Counted from the first letter of the stretch, positions 1 to 8,512 are shown. The stretch is DNA of 64,000 bases from Lichenicoccus sp964246745 (GCA_964246745.1 CAXTRK010000004.1:62001-126000), one strand, 5' to 3'. Notes: a model not told the origin generated them from the letters alone. Program-made: numbers and translations.

Positions 1-2
1 GC

Positions 3-161
3 TTCGCCGAAGCGGTGCTGCCGCGCCGCCTGGCACGCGGCGCGCAGGCGCTGGTTGCTCCCGAAGGCCTGCGCCTTGACGAAATCGGCCATCTCTCCGA
101 CCTGGTCGCACTCTTCGCGCCAGAGTCGGAGGTCTCACAACCGGACAGTCGGAGTGGCTAG
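3..161 (+). CDS. C-terminal end of an unidentified protein (5' truncated by window)
   Basis: An open frame enters from the left edge and ends at a TAG. The 52 visible residues read like a soluble C-terminus rich in Leu, Ala and Arg (FAEAVLPRRLARGAQAL near the edge, then EIGHLSDLVALFAPE). No domain or motif can be recognised in so short a piece. Codon use is GC-rich like the rest of the window, which favours a real gene over chance. The 114 bp after the stop hold no gene and probably carry the promoter of the antitoxin gene that follows. Confidence 0.5.
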   Translation, partial: FAEAVLPRRLARGAQALVAPEGLRLDEIGHLSDLVALFAPESEVSQPDSRSG

Positions 162-275
162 GCAAACGCTTCGATGGCTTCCCGGTGACAAGGTTGAGCA
201 AACAGCTCTGGCGGGCTTCTGGTAGCGGCTGATGCGCCTGTTCCAGAGTCGCGCTTCGAGTGATATCATCCGCAC

Positions 276-452
276 ATGGATCGTGAGCCGGACATCTTCG
301 ACGAGGTTGACAATGAGGCGGAAGACGCCGCTGACGAGCAGGCCGAGCGCGCCATCGACGAGGGCCGGTGGGTCTCGCATGAGGCGATGACGACATGGCT
401 CCGGTCATGGGGAACCGAGCATGAATTGCCGCCGCCGGAATGCGGCGCGTAA
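276..452 (+). CDS. ParD/CopG-like type II antitoxin
   Basis: A 58-residue acidic protein with the C-terminal pattern typical of ParD-like antitoxins of alphaproteobacteria: a D/E-rich start (DEVDNEAEDAADEQAERAID), then EGRWVSHEAMTTWLRSWGTE and a short ELPPP tail. Such proteins bind and neutralise a ParE/RelE-type toxin and repress their own operon. The stop codon overlaps the first codons of the toxin frame by 13 bp, the usual translational coupling of these modules. The toxin is broken (next entry), so this antitoxin is now orphaned. The ATG is the only start giving the family's usual length. The family call is from sequence pattern memory; no partner remains to confirm it. Confidence 0.7.
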   Translation: MDREPDIFDEVDNEAEDAADEQAERAIDEGRWVSHEAMTTWLRSWGTEHELPPPECGA

Positions 453-478
453 TCTGGTCTGACCCGGCACGCCTCGCG
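440..478 (+). pseudogene. Remnant of ParE/RelE-type toxin gene, first codons only
   Basis: The ATG at 440 overlaps the antitoxin stop and begins MRRVIWSDPA, the typical opening of ParE-like toxins (MRRVIWTDPAL and similar). After about 12 codons the similarity stops abruptly. The frame then runs through a hairpin-forming intergenic repeat (543-561) and on antisense to the YcjF gene, which is not toxin-like. The toxin body has therefore been lost by deletion or replacement. The exact break is uncertain within about 10 bp. Confidence 0.55.
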
Positions 479-542
479 GTGGTCAACCCAAGACCCCATT
501 TTTCAAGATCAAAGGATTTCAAAGGCTTGCCTTTGATGGGGT

Positions 543-561
543 CAAGGGGCAAAGCCCCTTG
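543..561. repeat. Perfect 8-bp inverted repeat (hairpin), intergenic
   Basis: CAAGGGGC - AAA - GCCCCTTG forms a GC-rich hairpin 7 nt past the stop of the minus-strand YcjF-like gene, within a stretch reading TGGGGTCAAGGGGCAAAGCCCCTTGC. No T-run follows on either strand, so it is not a textbook intrinsic terminator. It may act as a 3'-end stabiliser or be a copy of a dispersed palindromic element. Confidence 0.5.
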
Positions 562-568
562 CCTTCGC

Positions 569-1435
569 TTAAGCTGGCGGCAGCGGCGTGCAGGCGAGCG
601 CGGCGGCGCGGGCCAGCACCACCATGCGTCGGGCGGCCACCGCGCCGCCGGCCATCTCTCCCGCCAGGTGCGCAAGCAACGGCATGCTGAGTGCGGCGTG
701 GGCGGCGCTGTTCACCGCGACCTCGGTCACCGCGGTGGCGCTCGCGGCGAACGCCGTGCGGCGCAGCAGCGAGAGGGTGCCGAACAGGCCGGGCCGCAGG
801 CCATAGAGCGCCGCCACCTGACGAATGAGGCGCAGACCGCGCCAGCTAATCAGCAGCACCACCAACGCTGGCGCAGGCGCCGCCGCCATTCCCGCCACCA
901 CCTGCAGCGCCGCCCTGCGGCCGAGCGCATCGGCGCGCGCGCGCAATCCGGCCTCGACGCCGGCGCGCAGCAATGGCGCCACCGCGTCCGGATCGTTCAG
1001 CGCCGAGAGCGCCGGAAGCAGGGTGCTGCCGCCCTCGACGCCGGCCAGCCAACGTCGCGCCGCGCGCGTCCGCCGCTCGGGGTCGGCGCCGGCGAGATCG
1101 GCGCGGAGCTGATCGACCGCGGCAAGCCGGAGCAGGCCCCGCAGCTCCCTGGCGATGCCGAGCAGGATCAGTCCGAAACCGAGCACCGCCACGGCCAGGG
1201 TCAGCCAACCAAGCACGGGCGAGCGGCGGAACTCGTCCGCCACGAAATTGCCGGTCTGCAGCGCCGCCAGTCCGAGCGCCAGCACCGCGAAGCCGGACAA
1301 CGCCAGCACCGGCATGCCCCAGCCCGCCGGGTCGCGCGCCGACGGGGCTTCGGGGAGGTCGGGGGTGCGCAGCCGGGGCGCCGTGCCGGACTCGTGCTCG
1401 ATGCGCGGCGCGATGCGGGGCGGGGTCAGGGTCAC
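569..1435 (-). CDS. YcjF/DUF697 family inner-membrane protein (UPF0283)
   Basis: A 288-residue protein with two hydrophobic segments near residues 40-60 (MPVLALSGFAVLALGLAAL) and 75-95 (LGWLTLAVAVLGFGLILLG), followed by a long Ala/Arg/Leu-rich helical region and a further hydrophobic stretch. This is the layout of the YcjF/TIGR01620 family. Its start overlaps the stop of the YcjX-like gene by 4 bp, so the two are co-translated, as ycjX-ycjF are in Escherichia coli and many proteobacteria. Members are linked to envelope stress or phage-shock neighbourhoods, but their biochemical role is unknown. The family call rests on the paired context plus membrane topology. Confidence 0.8.
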   Translation of the reverse strand: MTLTPPRIAPRIEHESGTAPRLRTPDLPEAPSARDPAGWGMPVLALSGFAVLALGLAALQTGNFVADEFRRSPVLGWLTLAVAVLGFGLILLGIARELRGLLRLAAVDQLRADLAGADPERRTRAARRWLAGVEGGSTLLPALSALNDPDAVAPLLRAGVEAGLRARADALGRRAALQVVAGMAAAPAPALVVLLISWRGLRLIRQVAALYGLRPGLFGTLSLLRRTAFAASATAVTEVAVNSAAHAALSMPLLAHLAGEMAGGAVAARRMVVLARAAALACTPLPPA

Positions 1436-2772
1436 AGCAGATCCTCCAGGAGGAAGCCCAGCAGCGTCTCGATGCCGATATTCGGCACCTGGCCGCGTTC
1501 AGACAGCCGTACCGGCTCGAACGCCGGCAGATCGAGGAACGCATGCGCCCAGAAGGCGGCGTCTGGCGGAGTGTCCGGCACTTCGCCCGGATAGGAGCGG
1601 GTGAGCTGGCGTTCGCCAAGCACGCGGCCGCGCACGGCGGAGACCGGATGACCTTCCAGCGTCCAGACGAAATCCTCGGTGCAGCGCGCGGCGGCGACGG
1701 CGAAGGCGCCAGTGGGCGGGCCCGTGTGCGCACCGCCCAGGCCTACGGGAGTATCGGCAGCGCCGGCATTGGCGAGGCGTGCCATCAGAGCGGCGAGGTT
1801 GCCGCGTTGCCGCTCGGCGACATGGTCGGACTTGGTCGCGGCGTAGGCCACGCGCCGAATCACGCGCGGCGGCAGCCGGAATTGCGCGAATGAGGCAAAC
1901 CAGTCGAGCCATGAGCCCTGCCAGCGCAGCGCCGCCGCGGCCGCTCCGAGTGCCGCGCGCGCATCGGCAAAGGCGAGCGGCCCGGTATGCAACGCCGACA
2001 ACAGGTCGGCCAGCACCACCAGCCGGTCCATGTCGCCGAACAGCGGCGAGACCAGCCCGTCACGAACGGCCTCGACATAGGCGTCGTAGCGGCGGGAGAG
2101 CAGCCTGTGCAGCCCGCCGCCGCCGGCTGCCGGAAAGAACCGCTCCCAGGGCGGTGAGGCGCCAGGTGCGGCCATCAGAAAGCGGCCCGGCTGCAGCATC
2201 GCCAGCCCCGCTTCGTCGCGCAGCCGGGTCAGCATCGTGCGATACAGCCGGTGCCCGGCCTCGGCCAGCGCCTCGTCGGCCGCGGCGGCGGCGGGCAGGC
2301 CGGTGCTGAAGGCGAGAAAGTCGCGCGCGATCGGCGCCAGCGCCGGCTGCTGCAAGCGGGCCAGAACGGACGCGGACCATTGCTCGAAGGACTGCCCGAG
2401 CAGCGGCAGGTCAAGCAGCCATTCGCCCGGATAATCCAGCAGCTCGAGACGCAGCCGGCGCATCGGCACGCCTAGCTCAAGGTCGATCGCGAGCAGCGAG
2501 ACGGAGTCCGTCCGCTCCGGCCATCTCGGCGGATCGGCGGCGAGCGAGGCGAGATGGCGCGCGTGATCGAAGCGCGGCAGCGAGGCGGCGCCTGACGGTG
2601 CCAGCCTTGCCGCGCGTATGCGCCCGCCCAAGGCGCCCGGGGCCAACAGGCAGGCGGCAAGAGAGGTCAGCAACACGGTCTTGCCGGACCGCGCGAGGCC
2701 GGTGACGCCGATGCGAAGCGTGCGCGGCCGCACGTAGTCCAGTGGATTGCGCCAAGGCATCCGCAGGTTCAA
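1432..2772 (-). CDS. ycjX: YcjX family P-loop NTPase (DUF463)
   Basis: A 446-residue protein with a Walker A motif GLARSGKT at residues 25-32, in the family's usual place right after a short basic N-terminus. ELLDYPGEWLLDLPLLGQSF near residue 110 is the characteristic YcjX segment around Walker B. Length matches the family (about 460). YcjX proteins are GTP/ATP-binding and work with the membrane protein YcjF encoded next to them, probably in envelope maintenance. ATG at 2772 is used; a second Met four codons downstream is possible. Upstream lies a 22-bp-period tandem repeat rather than another gene. Confidence 0.88.
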   Translation of the reverse strand: MNLRMPWRNPLDYVRPRTLRIGVTGLARSGKTVLLTSLAACLLAPGALGGRIRAARLAPSGAASLPRFDHARHLASLAADPPRWPERTDSVSLLAIDLELGVPMRRLRLELLDYPGEWLLDLPLLGQSFEQWSASVLARLQQPALAPIARDFLAFSTGLPAAAAADEALAEAGHRLYRTMLTRLRDEAGLAMLQPGRFLMAAPGASPPWERFFPAAGGGGLHRLLSRRYDAYVEAVRDGLVSPLFGDMDRLVVLADLLSALHTGPLAFADARAALGAAAAALRWQGSWLDWFASFAQFRLPPRVIRRVAYAATKSDHVAERQRGNLAALMARLANAGAADTPVGLGGAHTGPPTGAFAVAAARCTEDFVWTLEGHPVSAVRGRVLGERQLTRSYPGEVPDTPPDAAFWAHAFLDLPAFEPVRLSERGQVPNIGIETLLGFLLEDLL

Positions 2773-2791
2773 GAGCAGGCGATCTCCCTTT

Positions 2792-2833
2792 GTCTTCGAC
2801 AGGCAAGATGGGCGTCTTCGACAGGCAACATGG
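2792..2833. repeat. Two-copy direct repeat, 22-bp period
   Basis: GTCTTCGACAGGCAAGATGG at 2792-2811 is repeated at 2814-2833 with one mismatch. The pair sits just upstream of the YcjX-like gene on its promoter side and 117 bp before the phosphoesterase gene, so it could be a regulatory site or a small duplication. Confidence 0.65.
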
Positions 2834-2950
2834 ACGCGCTGTCATTTGTCTTTAAACGGTAACGGCAGGCGTCTTCAATGTTGCAGCAACAGGCGATAGG
2901 AACGGTCCGGTCTTCACAGACACACACATTGATGCTCGAAGGATACGGAC

Positions 2951-5032
2951 ATGTCGCGTCGCTTCCGCCTCAATTGCACCAGCGCCGTCGTTGCGGCGGC
3001 ACTCGCCTTGCAGCCGCTTTTCGCCGCCTCCGCTGTCGCGCACGACGACATTGCGGCACACAATCCGGTTGATGCGAGCATGGTCGTGCTGGCGCCGCCG
3101 TCGAGTGCGGCGGTCTGGAAGATGGCGCATCAGCCGATGAATGAACCGGCCCTGTCGCATGCCGCCAAGCTCGCTTTGCTGCGCAAGCACGTGAAGTATG
3201 TGTTCGTGCTGTTCCAGGAGAACCGCGCCTTCGACTTCCATTTCGGCACCTATCCGGGCGCGCGCGGCCTGTTCAGCCAGCCTGCATCGCAAACGCCGGG
3301 CTTCGCGCAGGATCTGGTCGACACCAACGGCAAGACCGTCAAGATATCGCCGTTCCTGATTCCCGCCACCGTCACCAACGTCAATGGCAAGACCGTCCAG
3401 ATCTATCCGGCCGACACCGCCTCGGTGGATCATTCTCATACCGGTATGGATAACAGCCTGCACGTTGTGAACCGGATTGCGAGAAACGATCGCTATGCGC
3501 TGGACGAAGAGGGCCTGACCACAAATGCGAGCGGCCAGATCGTCTCGCTCAAGACCGGCGCCGCCGCCACCAGCAATCCGACCTTGGCGCAAAAGCAGAT
3601 GGGCGAGCTGGCGATGTCGCACGACGACTGCCAGACCGTGCCGTTGCTTTGGCAACTCGCGGATCATTTCACGCTGTTTGACAACATGTATCAGACTATC
3701 ATCGGTCCGTCCTCGCCGAACGCGATCGCGATGATCGCGGGCCAGTCCGGCGTGACCCAATGGGCGCTGCATCCGGCGACCGGCAGCAACAACACCAATC
3801 CGGTGGTGATGGAAAGCGGCGGCGAGCCGGTCGTCAACGACTCGGGTCCGTATGCCGGCTCAAACTTCGACACCACTCCGAACAAGCCGCCTTACGGCCC
3901 GAACGACGTCTCGCCGGCGACTCCGGCGCTCAACCAGACCTATGCGTCGCTGCCGCTCTCCTTCATGGGGCGGGCGATCCAGAACACCGTCCAGTCCGAT
4001 CTCAATCCGGCCTTGGATCTGCTCGACGTGCAGGACGACATCCGCACCATCGCCAGCGACAAGGTCGCCCCCACCAACTGGGGCTGGTATCAGGAAGGCT
4101 ACGATCTGGAGCCGACCGACACGAGCGGCAAGGCGACGCACGATACCTACATCACGCATCATAACGGACCGCAATATTTCGGCTATGTCGGCGACAATCC
4201 GAACGTCCGCAGCAATCTGCACGGGCTCGGTGATTTCTACGGCGACGTCGCCGCGCGGAAGCTGCCTTCGAACGGCGGCGTGTTCTACGTGCGCGGCGGC
4301 TATGGCAACAATGACGGTCTCACCCCCGTCGATCCAAATCCCGCGGTGCAGGCCGCCTTCCCGGGCAGCGACGATCATCCGGGCTATTCCGATACGCAGA
4401 TCGCCGAAGCGCTGGTCGCCGACGAGGTCAATGCGATCGCCGCCTCGCCCTATTGGAAGGACAGCGCGATCATCATCACCTACGACGAGACGGACGGTCT
4501 CTACGATCAGGCGATCCCGCATATCCGCCAGCTCGATCCCGAGGGCAATCCGCTTTCCGGCGGCCCACGCATCCCGCTGATCATCATCTCGCCCTACAGC
4601 CGGGCGCATGCGATCAGTCACGAGTATGACGAGCACAGTTCAATCATCAAATTCATCAACGAACTGTTCGGTCTTACGCCGCTGGCCCAGCTTCCGGACG
4701 AAGTGAAGGGCCAGAAGCTCGGCCAGCAGGAGTTCGGGCAAACCGACCTGCTTCCGGCGGACGGCCCCGCCAGCGAGGCGGGCGACCTGCTCTCCGCCTT
4801 CGACAACTCGCGCCTGACCGGCGAGATGCAAACGCTGCCGGCGAGCTATGCGATGATCCCGGCGCAGATCGTGCACACGCTGCCGCACTATGGCGGCGAG
4901 GGCTGCGCCGCGCTGAACATCATTCCGACCGACTACAATACCGGCAAGCTGATTGATCCGGCGCCGTCGGATTTCAACCCGCGTCCGAGCACCACGCCGG
5001 GCATTCCCACCTCGGCAAGCTGGACTCCGTGA
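2951..5032 (+). CDS. Secreted phosphoesterase family protein (acid phosphatase / phospholipase C superfamily)
   Basis: A 693-residue protein with an N-terminal signal peptide (basic start MSRRFRLN, hydrophobic stretch, cleavage near ASAVAHD around residue 30). The phosphoesterase signature FVLFQENRAFDFHFGTYPG lies near residues 85-105; the Glu-Asn pair is the metal-binding start of AcpA and non-specific phospholipase C enzymes. A second conserved block, IIITYDETDGLYD, lies near residue 515, followed by PRIPLIIISPYSR and the HEYDEHSSIIKFI segment. It probably hydrolyses phosphomonoesters or phospholipids in the periplasm, scavenging phosphate. The stop overlaps the GTG start of the downstream binding protein, so the two are translationally coupled. 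Substrate cannot be assigned. Confidence 0.85.
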   Translation: MSRRFRLNCTSAVVAAALALQPLFAASAVAHDDIAAHNPVDASMVVLAPPSSAAVWKMAHQPMNEPALSHAAKLALLRKHVKYVFVLFQENRAFDFHFGTYPGARGLFSQPASQTPGFAQDLVDTNGKTVKISPFLIPATVTNVNGKTVQIYPADTASVDHSHTGMDNSLHVVNRIARNDRYALDEEGLTTNASGQIVSLKTGAAATSNPTLAQKQMGELAMSHDDCQTVPLLWQLADHFTLFDNMYQTIIGPSSPNAIAMIAGQSGVTQWALHPATGSNNTNPVVMESGGEPVVNDSGPYAGSNFDTTPNKPPYGPNDVSPATPALNQTYASLPLSFMGRAIQNTVQSDLNPALDLLDVQDDIRTIASDKVAPTNWGWYQEGYDLEPTDTSGKATHDTYITHHNGPQYFGYVGDNPNVRSNLHGLGDFYGDVAARKLPSNGGVFYVRGGYGNNDGLTPVDPNPAVQAAFPGSDDHPGYSDTQIAEALVADEVNAIAASPYWKDSAIIITYDETDGLYDQAIPHIRQLDPEGNPLSGGPRIPLIIISPYSRAHAISHEYDEHSSIIKFINELFGLTPLAQLPDEVKGQKLGQQEFGQTDLLPADGPASEAGDLLSAFDNSRLTGEMQTLPASYAMIPAQIVHTLPHYGGEGCAALNIIPTDYNTGKLIDPAPSDFNPRPSTTPGIPTSASWTP

Positions 5033-6090
5033 GACGCACGGCTTTCGGAGGCGGGCGCTTTGCCCGCCTCCGGTTTGCTTTGCTCGCCTGCTCAAGCGCG
5101 ATCCTTGCCTGCGCCGTCGCCGCCCGAGCCGGGCCCTCTCCGACGTTAGACGCCGCGCGCGCGCGGCAATCCCTGGCTTGCGGCGTGGTCGTCGAGCAGG
5201 AGGATTTCACCGAGACGGACAGCCACGGTGATCTTTCTGTCTTTTCCGGACAGATCTGCCGCGCCGTCGCGGCCGCGGCGCTCGGTGATGCGAGGCGCGC
5301 GCACCTGATTGGCTTGCCTGATGATGCGCACGGCATCGCGGCACTTCGCACCGGCAAGATCGCGCTGCTCGTCGGCACGACGCCGACCGCTACGAGCGCG
5401 ATGCTGAATCATCTGCGTTTTTCGCCGACCCTGTTCGTGGACGGAGAGGGCTTCCTGCTGCCGAGCACGCTCCATGCGAAGGGTCTTGCCGACCTCCGAG
5501 GCCGTAACATCTGCTTCCTTGTGGCAACGCCCGCGGCGGCGGGACTCGCCGAGTGGCAGCGGCGCGCGCGCATCCAAGTCATGTCCGACGAGTATTCGGA
5601 GGCGGGCGAGATGGAGGCGGCGCTCACCGCCGGGCATTGCGACGCAATTACCGCGGACGTCTCGACGCTCGCCGACATGCGTGCGGGTTTTCACGCCCGC
5701 CGCGCCGATTTCGAGATCCTGCCCCAGCGGATCACCTATGATCCGTTCGCCGCCGCTACCCGAGACGATGATGCCGCCTGGACGGCCATCATCAGCGATG
5801 TCGCGACCGCGTTGATCGAGGCGGAGCAGGATGACATCGGCAGCCAGAACCTGGCGGCGGCTGAAACCGGCTCGGACCCGTCCGCGATGCGTCTCCTCGG
5901 TCCTACTCCGGGTCTGGTCAGCCTGCTCGGGCTGCAGGATGGCTGGGCCGGGAGAGCGATCGCTTCAGGCGGCAATTACGGCGAAATCCTTGCTGCAACC
6001 ACCGGAACGCGGAGCCCGCTCGGCCTGCCGCCCGGGCCAAACGCCCTGTGGAACAAAGGCGGCCTGATCGCCGCCCCCCAGATTCCGTAA
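5029..6090 (+). CDS. Periplasmic amino-acid-type solute-binding protein (AapJ/BztA-like)
   Basis: A 353-residue protein with a signal peptide (FARLRFALLACSSAILACAVAARA). The body looks like general L-amino-acid binding proteins: GHCDAITADVSTLADMRA in the middle and the diagnostic C-terminus PGPNALWNKGGLIAAPQIP. GTG at 5029 overlaps the phosphoesterase stop by 3 bp. No ABC permease or ATPase genes are near, so the protein either feeds a transporter encoded elsewhere or has another sensing role. Coupling to a phosphoesterase is unusual for this family. The relation to AapJ is clear from the C-terminal motif; ligand specificity is unknown. Confidence 0.78.
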   Translation: MRRTAFGGGRFARLRFALLACSSAILACAVAARAGPSPTLDAARARQSLACGVVVEQEDFTETDSHGDLSVFSGQICRAVAAAALGDARRAHLIGLPDDAHGIAALRTGKIALLVGTTPTATSAMLNHLRFSPTLFVDGEGFLLPSTLHAKGLADLRGRNICFLVATPAAAGLAEWQRRARIQVMSDEYSEAGEMEAALTAGHCDAITADVSTLADMRAGFHARRADFEILPQRITYDPFAAATRDDDAAWTAIISDVATALIEAEQDDIGSQNLAAAETGSDPSAMRLLGPTPGLVSLLGLQDGWAGRAIASGGNYGEILAATTGTRSPLGLPPGPNALWNKGGLIAAPQIP

Positions 6091-6106
6091 AGAGCAGATT
6101 CCGTAA

Positions 6107-6141
6107 GCGGCGGCCGATCAGGCGAGGCTGATCGCCGCCGC
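6107..6141. terminator. Strong GC hairpin at the convergent gene ends
   Basis: GCGGCGGCCGATCAG at 6107-6121 pairs with CTGATCGCCGCCGC at 6128-6141 (14 bp, one bulged C, 6-nt loop). It lies between the solute-binding protein stop and the end of the minus-strand cold-shock gene, and includes the last codons of the latter. It could stop transcription from both sides. No clear T-run follows, so it may only stabilise 3' ends. Confidence 0.4.
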
Positions 6142-6816
6142 TTCCGGACCCTTCTGGCCCTGCACCACCTGCACTCGTGTCGATTGGCCTTCATTCAGGC
6201 CCGAGAGGCCGGAGCGCTCCAACGCCGAGGCATGCACGAAGATGTCCTTGCCCCCGGTATCAGGCGTAATGAAGCCGAAGCCCTTGGTGGCGTTGTACCA
6301 TTTGACAATGCCATGAACCTCTTCGGCCTGCGACAAATCCGGCTGCGTGCGGCCGCCACGAAACCCGCCACCACCGGCGCCGCCGCCGGAACGCGGACCG
6401 CCGAAGCCGCCGGGCGCTGCGCGTGGCCGCTCCGGCTGCGCGGTGCTCTCGTCGACTGACAGCACTTCCGCGACCTGACGTCCCTTCGGTCCCTGGCCGA
6501 TACGCACGCCCAGGGTGGCGCCGGGGCTCACGGAATCATGGCCGGACTGGCTCAGCGCATTGGCGTGCAGGAAGACGTCGCCCGAGCCGTCGGACAGCTC
6601 GACGAAGCCGAACCCCTTTTCACTGTTGAACCATTTCACGCTGGCGCTGATCTCAGGCCCCGAGGCAATGACCTGCGAGCCGGCGCCGCCGCCGCCCATC
6701 GGACGGCGCGGCGGTGGCCCGCTTCGATCGCCGAAGGCGGGGACTGGAACAAAATCATCATCGAAGCCGCCGCGGCGCGGGGAACGGGGGCTGCGGTCGG
6801 TCCTGTTACTTCTCAA
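6118..6816 (-). CDS. Cold-shock-domain protein with two CSD modules
   Basis: Two cold-shock domains are clear: SASVKWFNSEKGFGFVELSD...GDVFLHANAL, and HGIVKWYNATKGFGFITPDT...DIFVHASAL at the C-terminus. Both keep the RNP-1 KGFGF and RNP-2 VFLH/IFVH nucleic-acid-binding strands. They are joined by a Gly/Arg-rich linker (GGFGGPRSGGGAGGGGFRGG). The N-terminus is basic (RSNRTDRSPRSPRRGGFDDD). Role: RNA chaperone or antiterminator. The TTG at 6816 is chosen because it begins this typical basic segment; ATG at 6891 or 7026 would add residues with no cold-shock character. The upstream stretch probably is a long 5' leader, as usual for cold-shock mRNAs. Confidence 0.85.
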   Translation of the reverse strand: MRSNRTDRSPRSPRRGGFDDDFVPVPAFGDRSGPPPRRPMGGGGAGSQVIASGPEISASVKWFNSEKGFGFVELSDGSGDVFLHANALSQSGHDSVSPGATLGVRIGQGPKGRQVAEVLSVDESTAQPERPRAAPGGFGGPRSGGGAGGGGFRGGRTQPDLSQAEEVHGIVKWYNATKGFGFITPDTGGKDIFVHASALERSGLSGLNEGQSTRVQVVQGQKGPEAAAISLA

Positions 6817-7066
6817 CGGTCGTAATCCCGAAATCTGGATGGTGTCGTCCCGAAAAGACGCACCGAGTGGCGGCGATAACAAACGAAGCATTGCATAGCA
6901 CGCGTGGCCCTGCACGAGCCACGGCGAGGCATCACCTGATCGTGTAGTTTGGTTGCATTTCAGCGTCAACGCATTGCTGGAAAAGGCCGCGGCCGCGGGC
7001 AACGGGGGTTCCACCAGCATCAACAAACTCCTAAAGAAATCCTAGTCGGACAGCAAAGTGAGCACC

Positions 7067-8071
7067 ATGACGCGCAGCTCGACCCGTTTTATCCTCGCGG
7101 CCGCTTGCTTGGCCGCGGCGCCTGTGGCCGCGCGCGCGGAGCCGCCGCAGGACCCCACCGGCACGTGGACGCTGCAGGCGGAGAACGACGCCGTCTCCAC
7201 CTTGAAGGGCACTTCCGACCAATATTACACCAGCGGGCTGCGGATCGGCTGGACCTCCGGCACCGACAACCAGCCGCCGGCGATCTCCAACCTGAACCAG
7301 GCCATCTGGGGTTCGGGCGTGCAACGGATCAGCCTCGGCCTGCAGCAATCGCTGTTCACGCCGCATGACACCCAGATCGATCCGCCGAACCCGCATGACC
7401 GGCCTTATGCCGGCGTGCTGGTCGCGACCGCCGACCTGATTTCCGACACCGACATGACGCGCAGCATCGCCGGCATAGAGGCAGGCGTGCTGGGATCGTA
7501 TGCCGGCGGCTACCAGATCCAGAACGGCTTCCACAGCATCATCGGCGACACGCCCAACCGCGGCTGGTCGCGCCAGTTGCCAAACCAGCCGGTCCTGCAG
7601 GTGCTGGCCTCGCGGATCTGGCGTGTGCCAGTGGCAAGCGAATACGGCGTCTCGGTTGACGTGCTGCCGTCGCTCACCGCCGTCGGCGGCGACTGGCGCA
7701 CCTATGCGCAAGTCGGCGGCGTCGTTCGGCTTGGCCAGGGCCTGAACAGTGATTTCGGCACGCCGCGCATCGTGCCGGGCCTGAATGGCGCCGATGCCTT
7801 CAAGGCGACGCGGCCGTTCGTCTGGTATCTCTTCGCCGGCGCGGATGGCCAGGCAGTCGGCTATGACGCGACGCTGCAAGGCAGCACCTTTCGTTCGAAC
7901 GAACCGCATGTCTCAAAGATCTGGGACGTCGGCGAGATCGAGGGCGGCCTCGCCTTGATCTATCATGGGGTTCGTCTGTCCTACACGCAGACCTGGCAGA
8001 CGCAGGAATTCAACGGCGCCCGCTCCGGACTGTTCAATTTCGGCTCAGTCGCCTTGTCCGCGAAGTTCTGA
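7067..8071 (+). CDS. LpxR-like outer-membrane lipid A deacylase (DUF2219)
   Basis: A 334-residue protein with a signal peptide (TRFILAAACLAAAPVAARAE). Family hallmarks are the N-terminal LQAENDAVSTLKGTSDQYYTSG, which corresponds to the conserved END...D.YYT.G of LpxR, and HDRPYAGVL near residue 105. The sequence alternates short beta-strand-like segments and ends in Phe (SVALSAKF), as expected of an outer-membrane beta-barrel. LpxR removes the 3'-acyloxyacyl chain from lipid A. Both GTG at 7058 and ATG at 7067 fit; ATG gives the cleaner signal peptide. The gene appears monocistronic. Confidence 0.82.
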   Translation: MTRSSTRFILAAACLAAAPVAARAEPPQDPTGTWTLQAENDAVSTLKGTSDQYYTSGLRIGWTSGTDNQPPAISNLNQAIWGSGVQRISLGLQQSLFTPHDTQIDPPNPHDRPYAGVLVATADLISDTDMTRSIAGIEAGVLGSYAGGYQIQNGFHSIIGDTPNRGWSRQLPNQPVLQVLASRIWRVPVASEYGVSVDVLPSLTAVGGDWRTYAQVGGVVRLGQGLNSDFGTPRIVPGLNGADAFKATRPFVWYLFAGADGQAVGYDATLQGSTFRSNEPHVSKIWDVGEIEGGLALIYHGVRLSYTQTWQTQEFNGARSGLFNFGSVALSAKF

Positions 8072-8103
8072 GCGCCTAATCCGACAAGGTTGCCAACACG
8101 ATC

Positions 8104-8487
8104 GTGGGAGGATCGGCCACGGCCCAGTTTCCCGGCAGAAAAGCGCGCGGTCCGCGGCGAAATCGCAGCGGACGCGTCATTGCCATACGCACCTTCGTCT
8201 CGTTGAGCGCGGCAGCGCTCGTGGGCGCCTTCGTGGTTGCCGCCTTGTTGCCGCCGCAGATGGATCTCGGCACGATGCTGATGCAGGCGGACGCCCGAAG
8301 CCTCGCGTCAATGCATGGATTTCTTGTCACGCGTGGCATGGCTGGGTTGTGGCAGCATATCCTGCTGCCGTTTCTGCGCCGGCCAGGTTGGCTGATTCCG
8401 TTCATTCTTGGCATCATTGCGGGCGGCATCGCCTTCAGCCTCAGCTTCAGCGGCCAGACGCGTCCACGGACCCGACGAAGCGGTTGA
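8104..8487 (+). CDS. Small membrane protein of unknown function
   Basis: A 127-residue frame with a basic N-terminus and two hydrophobic segments: AIRTFVSLSAAALVGAFVVA near 27-47, and LIPFILGIIAGGIAFSLSF near 97-115. They are separated by about 50 residues predicted outside the membrane. No family is recognised. It lies 32 bp after the LpxR-like gene, so it may be co-transcribed with it. The GTG start has no good ribosome site and the true start could be shorter. Codon bias supports coding, and the reverse strand offers no better gene. Confidence 0.5.
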   Translation: MGGSATAQFPGRKARGPRRNRSGRVIAIRTFVSLSAAALVGAFVVAALLPPQMDLGTMLMQADARSLASMHGFLVTRGMAGLWQHILLPFLRRPGWLIPFILGIIAGGIAFSLSFSGQTRPRTRRSG

Positions 8488-8512
8488 CTGGCCGTCAGCG
8501 CCTGATTGGGCG

